From: Nocardia lijiangensis NBRC 108240
GTDB taxonomy: Bacteria; Actinomycetota; Actinomycetes; Mycobacteriales; Mycobacteriaceae
Direction of reading: 5' to 3'
Assembly: GCF_001613045.1 (NCBI RefSeq)
Contig: NZ_BDBP01000075.1
Coordinates: 1 to 51,871, forward strand
DNA length: 51,871 bases
The position numbers were made by a program, and so were the translations under genes. How positions within the stretch are numbered: the first letter of the stretch is position 1; each line of letters opens with the position of its first letter. Of this stretch, positions 49,501-51,871 are shown piece after piece. The notes beneath the pieces were generated by a model, which saw nothing but the letters and a program-made list of their open reading frames with translations, made no database searches and had not been told where the DNA came from.

Positions 49501-51871
49501 GTGGCCCGCCCCCGGGCAGTCGTACCGCAGTGCAGGCGACCCCTTCGTGAATCGGCAGCGGAATCAGGCACTCGAGGCGGCCGAGTCGGCGTTGGGTGTG
49601 AACGCCAAGGCGTTCGCCAAGCCAATGGAGGCGTATCTCCGCCAGTCGATCGCATCGTCGCAAGACAGTGCAGGCTCGCGGAATATTCCAGGCTCTTACG
49701 GCTACCATTTCGCGCCGGTCGTGCTGGAAAGCCAGGACGGGCAGCATCAGATCACCATCGAGAACCTCAACATACGTTCCTCGCACGGCAAGAATCTCGA
49801 CGATGTGCTCGACCTGAACCTGGAGTACTACCGCCATCGAGTGGACGACCTGCGAACGTGGCTGGCCGCTGCCGGAAACGATCTCGGCCCGGGGAACCCC
49901 AGGTTCGAGCTCATCGAGAGCATGCGGAAGATCCGAGACGCGGAGGAGCGGCTCGCGGTATCGAAGGCCACGGCGAGCATTTCGCCTGTCACCGATGAGA
50001 TGCAGAGGGAGCGCGCCAGCGGGGCGTTGGCCGCGGCACGTGGTGATGCGAAACGGAGCCTGGCCGCCATCTTCGGCAAGGAACTGGGTTCCGGCGGCGA
50101 CATGTGGACCTTCGCAATGTACGGGCGTGCTCGCGGCGAATCGTTCTTCGAGGTCGTCGACCCGACGACCGATCGGATTGCCGTGGTGCTGATCGCCGAC
50201 CACGGCAACCAACGTCGGGAGTTGGAGTTCGCCCCGGGGAGCGCAGCACTCGACTCACTCCAGCTGGCGACGTTGGACCGAATGGCTGCCAGGTTGGCGA
50301 AGGTCGTGGCGTGGCGGCAGAACGAAGGCATGCAACTGCCCCACATGGATTTGACGGTCGAGTCCATGCCGAACGAGCAGGAATTGGCCGCCGCTCGCGG
50401 CGATGTCGTCGAGCGCTATTTCCTGGGTCGCCTTCAGACCCATCTGGCCGAGTTGGACCGGCGGTTCTCGGCCGCGGATCTCCAGGTGACTCTGCGCCGG
50501 AGAGAGCGTAATTCGCAGCGGGCGGGCATGATCGGCGATGGTGCGACACAGGTCCGGTCCAGAGTTGTGCTGAGCTACTTCACCGGGGTCGATCCGGCCG
50601 AGAAGGTCAACCTCACGGGTGCGGAACTGGCACAGTTGGCCCGGGATATCGGGGTACATCGGGAACGCGGGTTCGCCGGCCACGCGCGGGCCTGGTACAC
50701 CGGCGTCCGCTTGCCGGAGATCGTACGCACCGACGACATCGTCCGCCGCACCACGGACATCGTCCGCGCTGCGCAATACCTCGACGGGACCACCCAGCCG
50801 ACAATCGGCCGATTGACCGACATCCGCCGCGCCGCAGACATCCTGATCCGCGAATACCACCACACCGGGCCGTTCCGGCTGGAACACCTCGACCCGCTGG
50901 TATGCGATGTACTCGGCCTGGCTCCCTACGCTCTGGTCGACAACGGACAGCGCAACGACCTGGTGGAGCTCGTGCGGGCTGCCAAGATGAGCCACCGGCC
51001 GGTCACCCGGGCCGACCTCGACGCCGCCCGTGATCGCCTGCTGTCGCGCGAAAGTCTTTCGCTCCCAGCGTCTGCCGCGATGAGCGCGGCAATTCAGGTG
51101 GCCGGTCCCGTTGCCGATTCGCGCCACGCGTCCGAAGTGGCGCCGTATGCACAGGTCGCGGCGCCTGCGCCGGTGGTAGCTCGCCGACACGCGAACAGCG
51201 CTGCGCCGCACGCGCCCTCGTCGCCGGGGTCGGTGGACGAGACGGTCGGTCACAGTGCCCGAGCCTTGCTGAGCTCGCTGCGCCAGTCGCGCAGAGCGGG
51301 CAGGGTGTTCGAATCCGTCCTGCCCCTGGACGAAGCCACCGTCGCACTCGCCGAGCTGGTCCACTCCTACCCCAGCGAGACCCGCGATGCGGGTCACGAG
51401 GCTCCGTCGGCAGTGCCGCAGGCGGCGGCCCAACCGCAATCCGAGCATGCTCCGCACATGATGCCGGGCCTGGCGGACAAGGTGCGAAAGGTGTTGCGGG
51501 AGGACCCGACCGCCACCGAATTCGTGCCCCGGCCCGAGGATGTCCCGCGGTTGGTGCCGGGCACGCGGTTGTGGTTGTTCGACGAACGGGGGCGGCATTA
51601 CGTCGTGAACGTGGTCGGGAGGAGCCAGCGGCGCGCCGAGCGGGACGGCGACTACTCGCCGAGGTTCCATGTGATTTCCCCGGCGGGGAACACCCGTGTA
51701 CTGACTTCGGCGAGGTTCGTCGGATTGCTCGGCCGGGTTGTGCACGGTCTGATCGCGCGGCCGCATTCCGACACCGGTCGCGTTGGCCACAATCCCGTGG
51801 TGGCGCGGCGTGACCGCGAACTCGACGCTACCGCCGATCCCGCCGGTTCGAACGCTGTGCGGTTGCGCGGT
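31547..51871 (+). CDS. Giant ESX-type multidomain effector (3' end outside window)
   Basis: One frame is open from the ATG at 31547 to the last base, 6775 codons without a stop; the C-terminus is not visible. Order: 1-300 long-WXG-like start (EELHWLSFVAGGEWPDG, FALADAWSDAAGEL) with a membrane-like segment about 120-150; 305-720 disordered Ser/Gly/Gln/Asp linker; 800-980 divergent IQM-like module; 1100-1720 SecA-like ATPase; 2030-2160 papain-like half; 2195-2370 OTU-like; 2430-2570 IQM-like; 2700-2815 lead-in of a DUF1023-type hydrolase; 2970-3120 OTU-like; 3345-4205 three degenerate repeats; 4305-5055 OTU-like copies; 5295-5705 calpain-like; 5795-5960 conserved block with Cys5900; then helices and linkers. 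The N-terminus links it to the effector at 16647-19502. Probably exported by the ESX system; the terminal toxin, if any, lies outside. Confidence 0.85.
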   Translation, partial: MSVPDAIAKSDIQLPEELHWLSFVAGGEWPDGSENGMFALADAWSDAAGELSALVTGVEDAIKDVLAAYPSADELNSQMVQTLKSLIEESDNASLQAIAKSMTQLSKSCDKVGCAIQENKIMIIIGLVQLVWEIALAWLSPVTAPAQQVVLISWYQMVFQWLKHTMMQMVIAALNAMGQQVILNILLQLGQMAAGHRENFDGKSLGQYALGGALGGAFGSLFGKIGADLFKFAGGKITRSEFDKRWQQLLTGMVQGGAGGVGGMVGGGVANQIINGGPFELDPRMLGAGAAGAFAGGARGWRNSGASPHIDAPKTGDLTTVLPPAHAPVGTGDGPPGKPSSSDQLSSGKPPSDGQSGAPSSHDGASGTKPGSQDGSSVNSNGSSSAADTSGNRSAANEGSAHAAANDDGSVPAPKNDGASQVSAGDRDSSSPRGDRTEGGDSRSNISTDRPESSTTSTSQDHRQPVDQSVQSQGPAAVSAQNGAGQNAAGQNGAGHQGATPKADAASSAAPQPKVEQPAAKPAQGATPQTSQGSSSTTGGATPPRSGALSGSGDHVPGVQTKQFDTAASQSGNRSAAASDQHVQSVAPQPKTGTPDPQTTVPRPKSVAGQSVGGDRTPSVSDKTPSTGDKTAPVEESTRNTSDTNAPLSNAAGRRDGNDSSSTASRSSRGGGDDSSSTTSRSSGRGGDDSSTTSGSRSGKSSDSLTEPGVAAQSSVRWRRVDPSLLGPVWPGGESFLRQILGFQQTIELFKGNKSPHEGREPFRQHVGSDLPLRSGFGQKPPSGDQDGADGGKSVRGYDEPLSRGMYRLTEDERAEHRFTVSDDGHWTKDPSAPAPKSKDSGDSSSGSGKLKAESGDSSKSEESPAQGKPGKNVVGEDGPTTIGVPRRGPLLNRWAESQAPVMRTVVGDHHGRWYVSELPHEAFHNAGVYVAFKARFEDGKLTAVFDWAGSYHPAPARVKAALGDLYAGLDHFDQHGRKYTPDEQDGWPPAAEPTPHAKKPAAEDDDSSKTEDSELRAAYEKAVQDDQPARDNVDKLIADAGKVGGEKWDAYEAKAFEQAADKRYQAVKAAAEALREHYQTLAGPDGSGPLAKLSGADLAELIKNGSETDSRVALMELIRRGTGGAAGGPGGKVLRPTQLATEMLLERGPVEMDTGEGKELTVIARATRSAMKNDIIHVMTSSDPLVLHMQHEFLNLVAGEKHGLDIEVRRMDSDAPFEPPREGKKLIVVGTAQDYGFRVVKEAQTMIDKLKASGMSDARVAELKAALEEASTLHKYKQVLDDAADEVGSDARFEPFRRGEVIIDEMDDQLVDVQSQYVLTPFAAKDADSENNGFDEYKRQAEDTWNSFREAVEKQILRPEHFGKDPDHRGIFDSRLSPEGKAELEAHLNKKLTDEEEAEYAHAAQAWWGPERASDYHVSEKGDGTPGKIKIISSATNDQLLDDPEKQSSSRWSGFAKYLELKEGLEVASDSKHSISVTGRQLFSYFSRLTGTSGTLLTSSEGNPRGVERVLHEEHETGPITRVERYFKSQLELGDAKYFGSKDEKFSAMADDILDTAFVERDGQWRQEGRPQLVVAMDNVDVARLAQALRDAAGARNLEVAFDTIDVAWVDRHNDKGLAYRNLTELTDAAGGLGKILIGNKLLGRGTDITPVKAAIENGGLQVKISGGPAYSERVNHQVENRTARSGDPTKGWEDGGTPGEARHYISPEDFRSRAPHKNVKVIVTRYEQASAEYKDASEAHKRDQSTENKAKLDNAGSELKAAEDQLRNIATPQQKAAVEQHILSSRNPGVYSANAPPLTGSTSQPDSPPPIPTPRASASSDSTERAADSSNEAAAPPTTPRARTYPSWDDERISRLLGENPTPLTARAFGKSSSVQAAVMVLGDEEQARFIWTPGDGVLDLAGAGAAAEWSSGTLDDLTRLFEQEGMTRALFTDRIPESSSSPDSRTRAAASDHTEPARHGAGPVNDSANPGHPSSAGRAGAVAYGFTTPSDPVQASRRIDSTSKAGDRSPSANPAVGTRTAPNRALLDIEFAARWLLSDRADDSLDATEWKEMVEHYGSGSVDDRMSSLARLMGVPDEQPFTADTMPSDWNAVVRPGVRLVYRAADGHVTAISVGTNEVLWYDPTTGDVPDAMGFHMAVRLLEENGPTHLVVDSRHASVTDDHLSQRDQPIRQALGADDMTSVPQPMPPDWLPVPGVTDPLCTALAVTFNLGNSPALRIAVARRLEENFQYYRQRFIPEQLNVSWAHESSRRQTYDATYSADPAGIPLEEQGIRQNYDNWYWQQVDDRLHRAIVNLRDFRIDFDSRHVPEGGLTKQELLTLAGALFRANLILHEPNRAAISSLEDHYYNPTLQLRQSPSGHYEIGLNADGSLWAAVHPIEPAAAPIPGAILPEQIPPAFDRVLASRQVPLLDGAVLGRHYTGENRPLRYLTTLDLDESTVIDRSRLEIRSGMVNTPTHYMTPEEREQHRLFVGPDGRLYQARDGAPFRTAGSKFVMDEFGNLYSGETSVVSFHSSFLGGRTVTAAGYLVVDDGRVRVMTDHSGHYHPNPQVNDYAFDLLRRQGLVPASNFQRKEYDPTIPPTGLLGPVRERVGELERQTAETARLRRWLHARDRVLRGREQSPDNGQVRQQLRAERRRLAEQQKDLGNWDQLLTTGQVRPSHRLDLWAHPDPVDENDRIVPPGFPAEVGADGTAPMRPDQAQKLATWWNEHGRQWWSSLHFADLSPEYQRRLTIDFPRLRNSDEIPLAVRNALNRAYLEAELRTSATDSASPRGQYAMGTLIKLADAELEARLDAIRAGTAAAPVHMLKFDPDEFSDSVFHVEAIPLANEAQPVPADVREGASATDVPVQAAAGQQATPGRRTRDVVGDFVGMALRRRRPATSPTAIQPTGWWRGHSGRAREFLRRFGRNEAVRVGNPSVAEYRVPTPVSERSQSRPEQAGGSVFRGGVDEAEVAGTLNPVVEGVSAPEGGVWKSMPGEGNCLFHALAELLPRDHRGDPITHEELRPQVVEALYQRAAGEWDGFFDGFMNGEPEQRRRSEFQRQLEDLLLDGRFRDDAAELFLPYAVRQLGLNVDIARPSGVTTPLRHGLNGPVYTLLRATGDGDGHYHVAVDGNGVVLGEPDPGHVDTDGVRRFDTNEDGGAYRAGGQSQSTGRTAASANGGPETERTIGSVRERARRLLQRHRSEVDPNDTQRDQLQGSGWDIAPQARPESMRNALARALSQPFFYAVDGANSWLPPMRQHEFAEYLARLRAARPDAGALDRFASLLGVTVRVLTHQGTVSEHGDIDPAISRRVVTIVEVGEGRYVPARQGARPTYLQSHGHRLAESGPPPEYGTRVLPVPEQTREVYLYRAADDRLTIGPEIPENTEVLARSGPAQSLSWLIGGESVVSNFAEMNDAQWDGLIELMLEQHAAELTPEGHVAADRFDRWATFAVGMLGRQGFRDLAVVRLPQELSPEFLTDRIRADRRLWIAGGGNAIAAIASWRGDELRFSVFDPRESRTPMQMSSAEVIQHLAGRGFDSVVAAPFEPEHVLLTEQQRNLLRDTEFRLIDAPAVPLIDEELLAATIDGRSTIHVLERDGLIRVYARNEVMWTSVEAGGFDFPETIYVESDRPDQYLRTQRIDVDQLPIADPAHVPANDGARDDRLMEVATLDGARRKVWLVQPRERANELYLYRDGDRGLTVAAQVPAGSEILARSSDTWALASLIGHRHLIGPFDRLGERQSALIGLMVDQHTAPHSVAGRTAVARSFMDRAGYRTETEFRTRQAFLTALEAGHFDGVRQLWIARGGHAVTAVISNRSRTFHVFHHDSPDSSAAPDSPREMTRGDFVTFLATTELYRVLVAESRLSPVQHSILSDAGLLLTGAADGAGLAVPHSRIRELAAAGFQVRVIGRSGIVDNHAAGSILQGRIPAGHALNYRDGDVVLVMLATGNYLLAHPPSGLPPAYDTDRGGLLPGILPPVEVPRHDAETTLTVSVSMLDESPSQVRVSWSQQRPYAQAFLYVASDSPFVVAPEVPADADPVAASDNVLTLTWLTDQGLRPFVPGFFQQDSRSQAALIRLMYAQWEAGEDQVRFATEHLAQAGFPILAVHQSRRRFWAGVVSVAERRRYWISNGDHVIGAIGGRRHDGRVEFNVYDSRTPGWGTVMDSTTFDRYLAEEGFDTFIAASLRPTPWPAESTGPQRRVLDQLGLLASEPRSGSSAQLQAVRRAAAADPEFPARIRGVLDRLNGRIAARWDSAELAQRTGIRLRAVHPDGSSTIDGESGPEVTVLIGWDRSLRAAVPALGSEALTNYVRAMGLRVVDVPADEDGFFRAAVHAGGLLLSHGAERDDATAAELLRDRLAQQFAGGSQRFDILSVAEDLRTRGSWAEPMAEIAPQLLADVSGASVRVASDGAAEGVREQWFFPQQSTADTPTITLLHHGGSAYQATVPEFAHRPPAATVPPSERTLTPTQESYLAQWSYRLDPSDAGSRTVAGAVIRALGARVHEWYRDEQTLIEYLWRQRPLQLLPFERDDLGAAELIRLDADLVQRSMGVQVTIVDSDSVHTTSSDEQSSAPQRVVLARTVDHRLIVADEITDPVPEWVPRVVAPTEPAYPTEQQLAVLDEGTTVSDPLPFLPMRAAILRAASPDGAVSPEFLRALANEFALPAGEDQSQWFARRTDPAAFAQWAGIRVRVIAEDGSERTHGPEGLTRLTVLAGRGGIVRVALPTRLSDAQSNFVADRQMFAIDVSNDGDCFFQAAIQAGGGWLSRTVGYEGVDAVDQLRDRLSRRLHYGIDRYRSFLTAPTEQHISELVAGLSTRGHWASEAGDLAPRLLADSTGAVVVVVPETGQPQEFVPENRDPAAPIIHLMRVDGNHYQYAAVPNARASVPGSPSLTAGADESTVAGAVNVQVEGVWAPVGGAWKSMPGEGNCLFHALAELLSTNDRALHEDLRAEVVAGLRAKAAREWDDSFGDFLPGVHEDIRQEVFQRQLDTLLEGGRFMDPVAEQFLPFFVRELGLNVDIDDPTGVTTHLHYGPGLPVYTLLRATGDGRGHFHVAVDENGVVLNRPLPEASRAGAWLEPTEHRGPDLEDGPLRAVNGWGPGYFEVHPSGGEPWIDDELVNLFSESDIQEAGIRSAGSVAVAAAPVAGSADAGSPAAAVLRPEWAPATEPPDQPAVMPAAAVHGISGEYLLVPVVGDDRFVAFDEGSSCRVVIDSDGRYIIDEPSDELVVLERDLVEKYFVRAAADDGTVTMNPRVLGRIYRDLRGELLWLAPGVAAARRTGDAAVIEVYHAAERRWQRMASQPLPLRAEPITGPLWPLGENGELLPPRPADFAQGGLGTCYQIANFVAMVHSYPHLLDRLIRWHPEDNTYSVLFFAGDWELWIRVDNVFYVDRDGELLYAGGRSKPLAIAVWEKAWAAFQGGAFGYAGVIGGDPAMAATSLLPRTAPGWRAPQSRRGTSELILADPTLLDRDTLAELLTSDGAPGDGLAQLILEWSPHDWPDDPIVDSHRDNGRADFVNFVHFVLLPEVRWQIGEQMRIAASSPAHLAEMDRHELVELFGSTGLAQVIEDLRPIIEQQRGAHNPAFDMSDPLAFSGFVHGHLKRALDRMQTHLRQWDSGDPLSDTRVAEWLAGRCHELRSRGDLVVLGTRTRADGSEEHPRTGLAHNHSYALDHVQWESGRATGVQVRDPHRPAELIFVPLSELHQFNWLNTFGVGSGWVFGSGESSHFSAATSRSETAAAGHEGRGMNAHAERGRPAPPEPRPSSFVSEYTLVTPHSAESIAAMSAEERLRSGPFATRDMWNVEKGQVSDDGTALSFPRFRVARPVVVDQHPMLRVSGDGSIALTQASRFAKDFYAIPEVVEQASKALAQAGSNMRLTLDEETYVEFVHNGQKKRLLRVTPAFRTRPTDVCRDFSEQVLGGSHTHMVLFDTRSEALGGTGAVAIAPIDIKSGREVAGTHHLAEYLVRAADDPELDSVIPESAVIAVSRADDEPESAWPAPGQSYRSAGDPFVNRQRNQALEAAESALGVNAKAFAKPMEAYLRQSIASSQDSAGSRNIPGSYGYHFAPVVLESQDGQHQITIENLNIRSSHGKNLDDVLDLNLEYYRHRVDDLRTWLAAAGNDLGPGNPRFELIESMRKIRDAEERLAVSKATASISPVTDEMQRERASGALAAARGDAKRSLAAIFGKELGSGGDMWTFAMYGRARGESFFEVVDPTTDRIAVVLIADHGNQRRELEFAPGSAALDSLQLATLDRMAARLAKVVAWRQNEGMQLPHMDLTVESMPNEQELAAARGDVVERYFLGRLQTHLAELDRRFSAADLQVTLRRRERNSQRAGMIGDGATQVRSRVVLSYFTGVDPAEKVNLTGAELAQLARDIGVHRERGFAGHARAWYTGVRLPEIVRTDDIVRRTTDIVRAAQYLDGTTQPTIGRLTDIRRAADILIREYHHTGPFRLEHLDPLVCDVLGLAPYALVDNGQRNDLVELVRAAKMSHRPVTRADLDAARDRLLSRESLSLPASAAMSAAIQVAGPVADSRHASEVAPYAQVAAPAPVVARRHANSAAPHAPSSPGSVDETVGHSARALLSSLRQSRRAGRVFESVLPLDEATVALAELVHSYPSETRDAGHEAPSAVPQAAAQPQSEHAPHMMPGLADKVRKVLREDPTATEFVPRPEDVPRLVPGTRLWLFDERGRHYVVNVVGRSQRRAERDGDYSPRFHVISPAGNTRVLTSARFVGLLGRVVHGLIARPHSDTGRVGHNPVVARRDRELDATADPAGSNAVRLRG
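33521..33650 (+). repeat. In-frame 45-bp tandem repeat in the giant gene linker
   Basis: Three successive units begin at 33521, 33566 and 33611, each coding for a Asp-Ser-Ser-Ser-Thr-x-Ser-Arg-Ser-Ser type peptide with Gly and Asp after it; the third is shorter. It lies in the disordered linker, so copy number could vary without breaking the frame. Confidence 0.7.
33940..34490 (+). other. Giant protein: divergent IQM-like module 1 (about residues 799-982)
   Basis: RGMYRLTEDERAEHRFTVSD, then after a linker VVGDHHGRWYVSELP, HEAFHNAGVYVAFKARFEDG, KLTAVFDWAGSYHPAP. The same order of elements as the clearer module at 38840-39250 (EREQHRL, FVMDEFGNLY, FHSSFL, VVDDGR, SGHYHP), with His-Ser-Ser replaced and SGHY changed to GSYHP. 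Assigned by that comparison only. Confidence 0.5.
34850..36700 (+). other. Giant protein: SecA-like ATPase domain (about residues 1102-1718)
   Basis: Motif order follows the SecA DEAD/helicase core. RPTQLATEMLLERGPVEMDT precedes GEGK at residues 1156-1159 (SecA: 'AEMKTGEGKT'; here followed by Glu). HVMTSSDPL corresponds to the 'HVVTVNDYL' segment, TAQDYGFRVV to the 'NEFGFDYLRD' segment. DEMD at residues 1305-1308 stands for 'DEVDS'. LTGTSGTLL matches 'GMTGTA'. GRGTDI at 1645-1650 matches 'AGRGTDI', followed by NRTARSGDPT and HYISPEDF, as in SecA 'GRSGRQGDPG...FYLSLED'. The Thr after the P-loop Lys and the Arg pattern in 'GRSGRQG' are changed, so ATPase activity is uncertain. No SecA C-terminal zinc tail. 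Confidence 0.75.
37628..38030 (+). other. Giant protein: papain-like C-terminal half (about residues 2028-2160)
   Basis: VYRAADGHVTAISVGTNEVL continues to WYDPTTGD: His2111 followed by two strands and Asp2126, the His-Asp arrangement of the second half of papain-like folds in bacterial toxins. The Cys-bearing first half is not recognised; SSLARLMGVPDE precedes it. Could be a remnant or a non-catalytic module. Confidence 0.4.
38129..38660 (+). other. Giant protein: OTU-like domain 1 (about residues 2195-2371)
   Basis: DPLCTALAVTFN with Cys2205, then LRIAVARRLEENFQYYRQRF, KQELLTLAGALFRANLILHE and SGHYEIGLN with His2364. This mirrors OTU proteases: 'GNCLFRA', 'LR..V...L..N...Y..F', 'EL.ALA..F...I.V' and 'HYN..'. 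The Gly-Asn/Asp before the Cys is replaced by Pro-Leu, so the site may be altered. Confidence 0.5.
38840..39250 (+). other. Giant protein: IQM-like module 2 (about residues 2432-2568)
   Basis: HYMTPEEREQHRLFVGPDGR, RTAGSKFVMDEFGNLYSG, VSFHSSFLGGRTVTAAGYLV and TDHSGHYHPNPQVNDYAF follow in order. They match the consensus core I know from plant IQM calmodulin-binding proteins ('EREAYEV', 'FVLS', 'FQHSSFLAGG', 'AAGRLV', 'SGHYLPT'). The calmodulin-binding IQ motif itself is not part of this core and is not seen. The molecular role of the core is not established. Confidence 0.6.
39650..39995 (+). other. Giant protein: DUF1023-type lead-in without hydrolase (about residues 2702-2816)
   Basis: TWWNEHGRQWWSSLHFADLS, DFPRLRNSDEIPLAVRNALN and later VHMLKFDPDEFSDS resemble the N-terminal lead-in of actinobacterial DUF1023 alpha/beta hydrolases ('WW..L....', '...P..IGN.DGIP...RD.AN', 'LL.FDP'). 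The Gly-x-Ser-x-Gly nucleophile region that should follow is absent; a linker takes its place. Confidence 0.45.
40400..40915 (+). repeat. Giant protein: OTU-like domain 2, intragenic repeat copy 1 (about residues 2952-3123)
   Basis: WKSMPGEGNCLFHALAELL with Cys2985, LRPQVVEALYQRA, QLGLNVDIARPSGVT and GDGHYHVAVD with His3110. The Gly-x-Gly-Asn-Cys-Leu-Phe box and the later Gly-His-Tyr are the OTU protease Cys and His boxes. The DNA is closely similar to 46196-46703 (copy 2), often base for base over the Cys box and over the stretch around VYTLLRATGD. Confidence 0.7.
41582..42220 (+). repeat. Giant protein: degenerate repeat unit A
   Basis: Starts REVYLYRAADDRLTIGPEIP, then ENTEVLARSGPAQSLSWLIG, a helical middle, LWIAGGGNAIAAIASW, FSVFDPRES and LLTEQQRNLLRD. 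Units B and C follow the same order. In B the Asn of GGGNAI is His (GGHAV); so in unit A the probable catalytic His position is Asn. Confidence 0.55.
42551..43180 (+). repeat. Giant protein: degenerate repeat unit B
   Basis: NELYLYRDGDRGLTVAAQVP, GSEILARSSDTWALASLIGH, helical middle, LWIARGGHAVTAVISNRSRT, FHVFHHDSPDS, LSPVQHSILSDAGLL. Same order as units A and C. It has the His-x(15-20)-Asp pair of papain-like second halves. Confidence 0.55.
43547..44160 (+). repeat. Giant protein: degenerate repeat unit C
   Basis: AQAFLYVASDSPFVVAPEVP, DNVLTLTWLTDQGL, helical middle, YWISNGDHVIGAIGGRRHDG, FNVYDSRTPGWG, GPQRRVLDQLGLL. Same order as units A and B; His in NGDHVIGAI and Asp in VYDS are kept. 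Confidence 0.55.
44462..44860 (+). other. Giant protein: OTU-like domain 3, catalytic Cys lost (about residues 4306-4438)
   Basis: VVDVPADEDGFFRAAVHAGG aligns with AIDVSNDGDCFFQAAIQAGG of the next copy, placing Gly4314 where the Cys should be. Later LRTRGSWAEPMAEIAPQLLA parallels LSTRGHWASEAGDLAPRLLA. At the His box it reads HHGGSAYQATV instead of DGNHYQYAAV, so the His is also absent. A catalytically dead copy. Confidence 0.65.
45722..46140 (+). other. Giant protein: OTU-like domain 4 (about residues 4726-4865)
   Basis: NDGDCFFQAAIQAGG with Cys4740; LRDRLSRRLHYGIDRYRSFL; ELVAGLSTRGHWASEAGDLA (the helix with Trp before the strand); VDGNHYQYAAV with His4861. All OTU boxes are in order: 'DGDC', 'LR..L', 'W', 'HY'. 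Confidence 0.7.
46196..46703 (+). repeat. Giant protein: OTU-like domain 5, intragenic repeat copy 2 (about residues 4884-5053)
   Basis: WKSMPGEGNCLFHALAELLS with Cys4917, LRAEVVAGLRAKA, ELGLNVDIDDPTGVT and GRGHFHVAVD with His5039. Close DNA copy of 40400-40915. The residue after the His is Phe instead of Tyr. It follows directly on OTU-like domain 4. Confidence 0.7.
47430..48660 (+). other. Giant protein: calpain-like cysteine protease domain (about residues 5295-5705)
   Basis: FAQGGLGTCYQIANFVAMVH puts Cys5328 in the calpain 'QG.LGDCW.LAA' box. WIRVDNVFYVDRDGELLYAG and LAIAVWEKAWAAFQGG match 'VDD.LPVD..G.L.YA' and 'LW..LLEKAYAK..GG'. AHNHSYALDHV gives His5656 as in 'GHAYSV'. The third residue is Asp5677 in VQVRDPHRP, where calpains have Asn in 'RNPWG'. 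A family member with papain fold; activity is plausible but the Asn to Asp change is unusual. Confidence 0.75.
48938..49420 (+). other. Giant protein: conserved block with a single Cys (about residues 5798-5958)
   Basis: RVARPVVVDQHPMLRVSGDG, SIALTQASRFAKDFYA, RVTPAFRTRPTDVCRDFSEQ with Cys5900, and GREVAGTHHLAEYLV. I know such a block from very large actinobacterial proteins, where I recall a 'lonely Cys' label; the identity needs a profile search. The continuation (SYGYHFAPVVLESQDG, WTFAMYGRARGESFFE) also looks conserved. Confidence 0.45.

Overview
The window looks like a chromosomal segment of a high-G+C actinobacterium of the order Mycobacteriales, most likely Nocardia or a close relative. 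The grounds are a mycobacterial-style type VII secretion (ESX) locus with a PE/PPE pair, three EspG-type chaperones, EspC-, EspH- and EspL-like accessory proteins, EccB and EccE, together with a PknG-type kinase and an AnsP-type permease. Many starts are GTG and the coding strand is strongly GC-rich at third positions. I saw no tRNA, rRNA, CRISPR array or insertion sequence. The species assignment is inference.

Region 1 (1-15.4 kb) is an ESX-1-like locus. It opens inside a Gly/Ser-rich protein that starts outside the window. Then come EspG, a fused double YbaB-like protein, a WXG/PPE-like substrate with a Gly/Pro-rich tail, a second EspG, an EspH-like protein, a small YbaB-like protein, an EspC-like protein with a YxxxD signal, an Ala/Pro-rich protein, PE, PPE, a third EspG and two WXG100 proteins. 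A strong hairpin separates these from eccE on the opposite strand. eccB is divergent from eccE and is followed by a hypothetical gene and two small YbaB-like genes that together mirror the fused one at the start. EccA, EccC, EccD and MycP are not in the window.

Region 2 (15.4-20.7 kb, minus strand) holds a small ESX-type protein, a 951-residue coiled-coil-rich effector-like protein, and a 418-residue partner that overlaps its 3' end (a possible immunity protein). A MerR-type regulator lies upstream.

Region 3 (20.9-27.3 kb) is an amino-acid metabolism cluster: ansP (Asn/Asp permease), pknG (soluble Ser/Thr kinase linked to glutamate/aspartate sensing in mycobacteria), aspA (aspartase) and an MFS exporter. 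Region 4 (27.3-30.1 kb) is an AT-richer gap with a good promoter, a small coiled-coil gene and an OmpR-type two-component system.

Region 5 (30.3 kb to the end) is the most remarkable part. A WXG-like Pro/Gly-rich protein is followed 3 bases later by one reading frame that stays open from 31547 to the last base, at least 6775 codons. Its N-terminus matches the ESX-type start of the region 2 effector. Downstream I recognise a SecA-like ATPase core with changed motif residues, two modules resembling the plant IQM (calmodulin-binding) family core, several OTU-like cysteine protease domains (one with its Cys lost), a calpain-like protease domain, a threefold degenerate papain-like repeat, and a conserved block with a single Cys. 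It appears to be a giant type VII effector or polymorphic-toxin protein whose C-terminus lies beyond the window. All domain calls are by eye from motifs and need profile searches.
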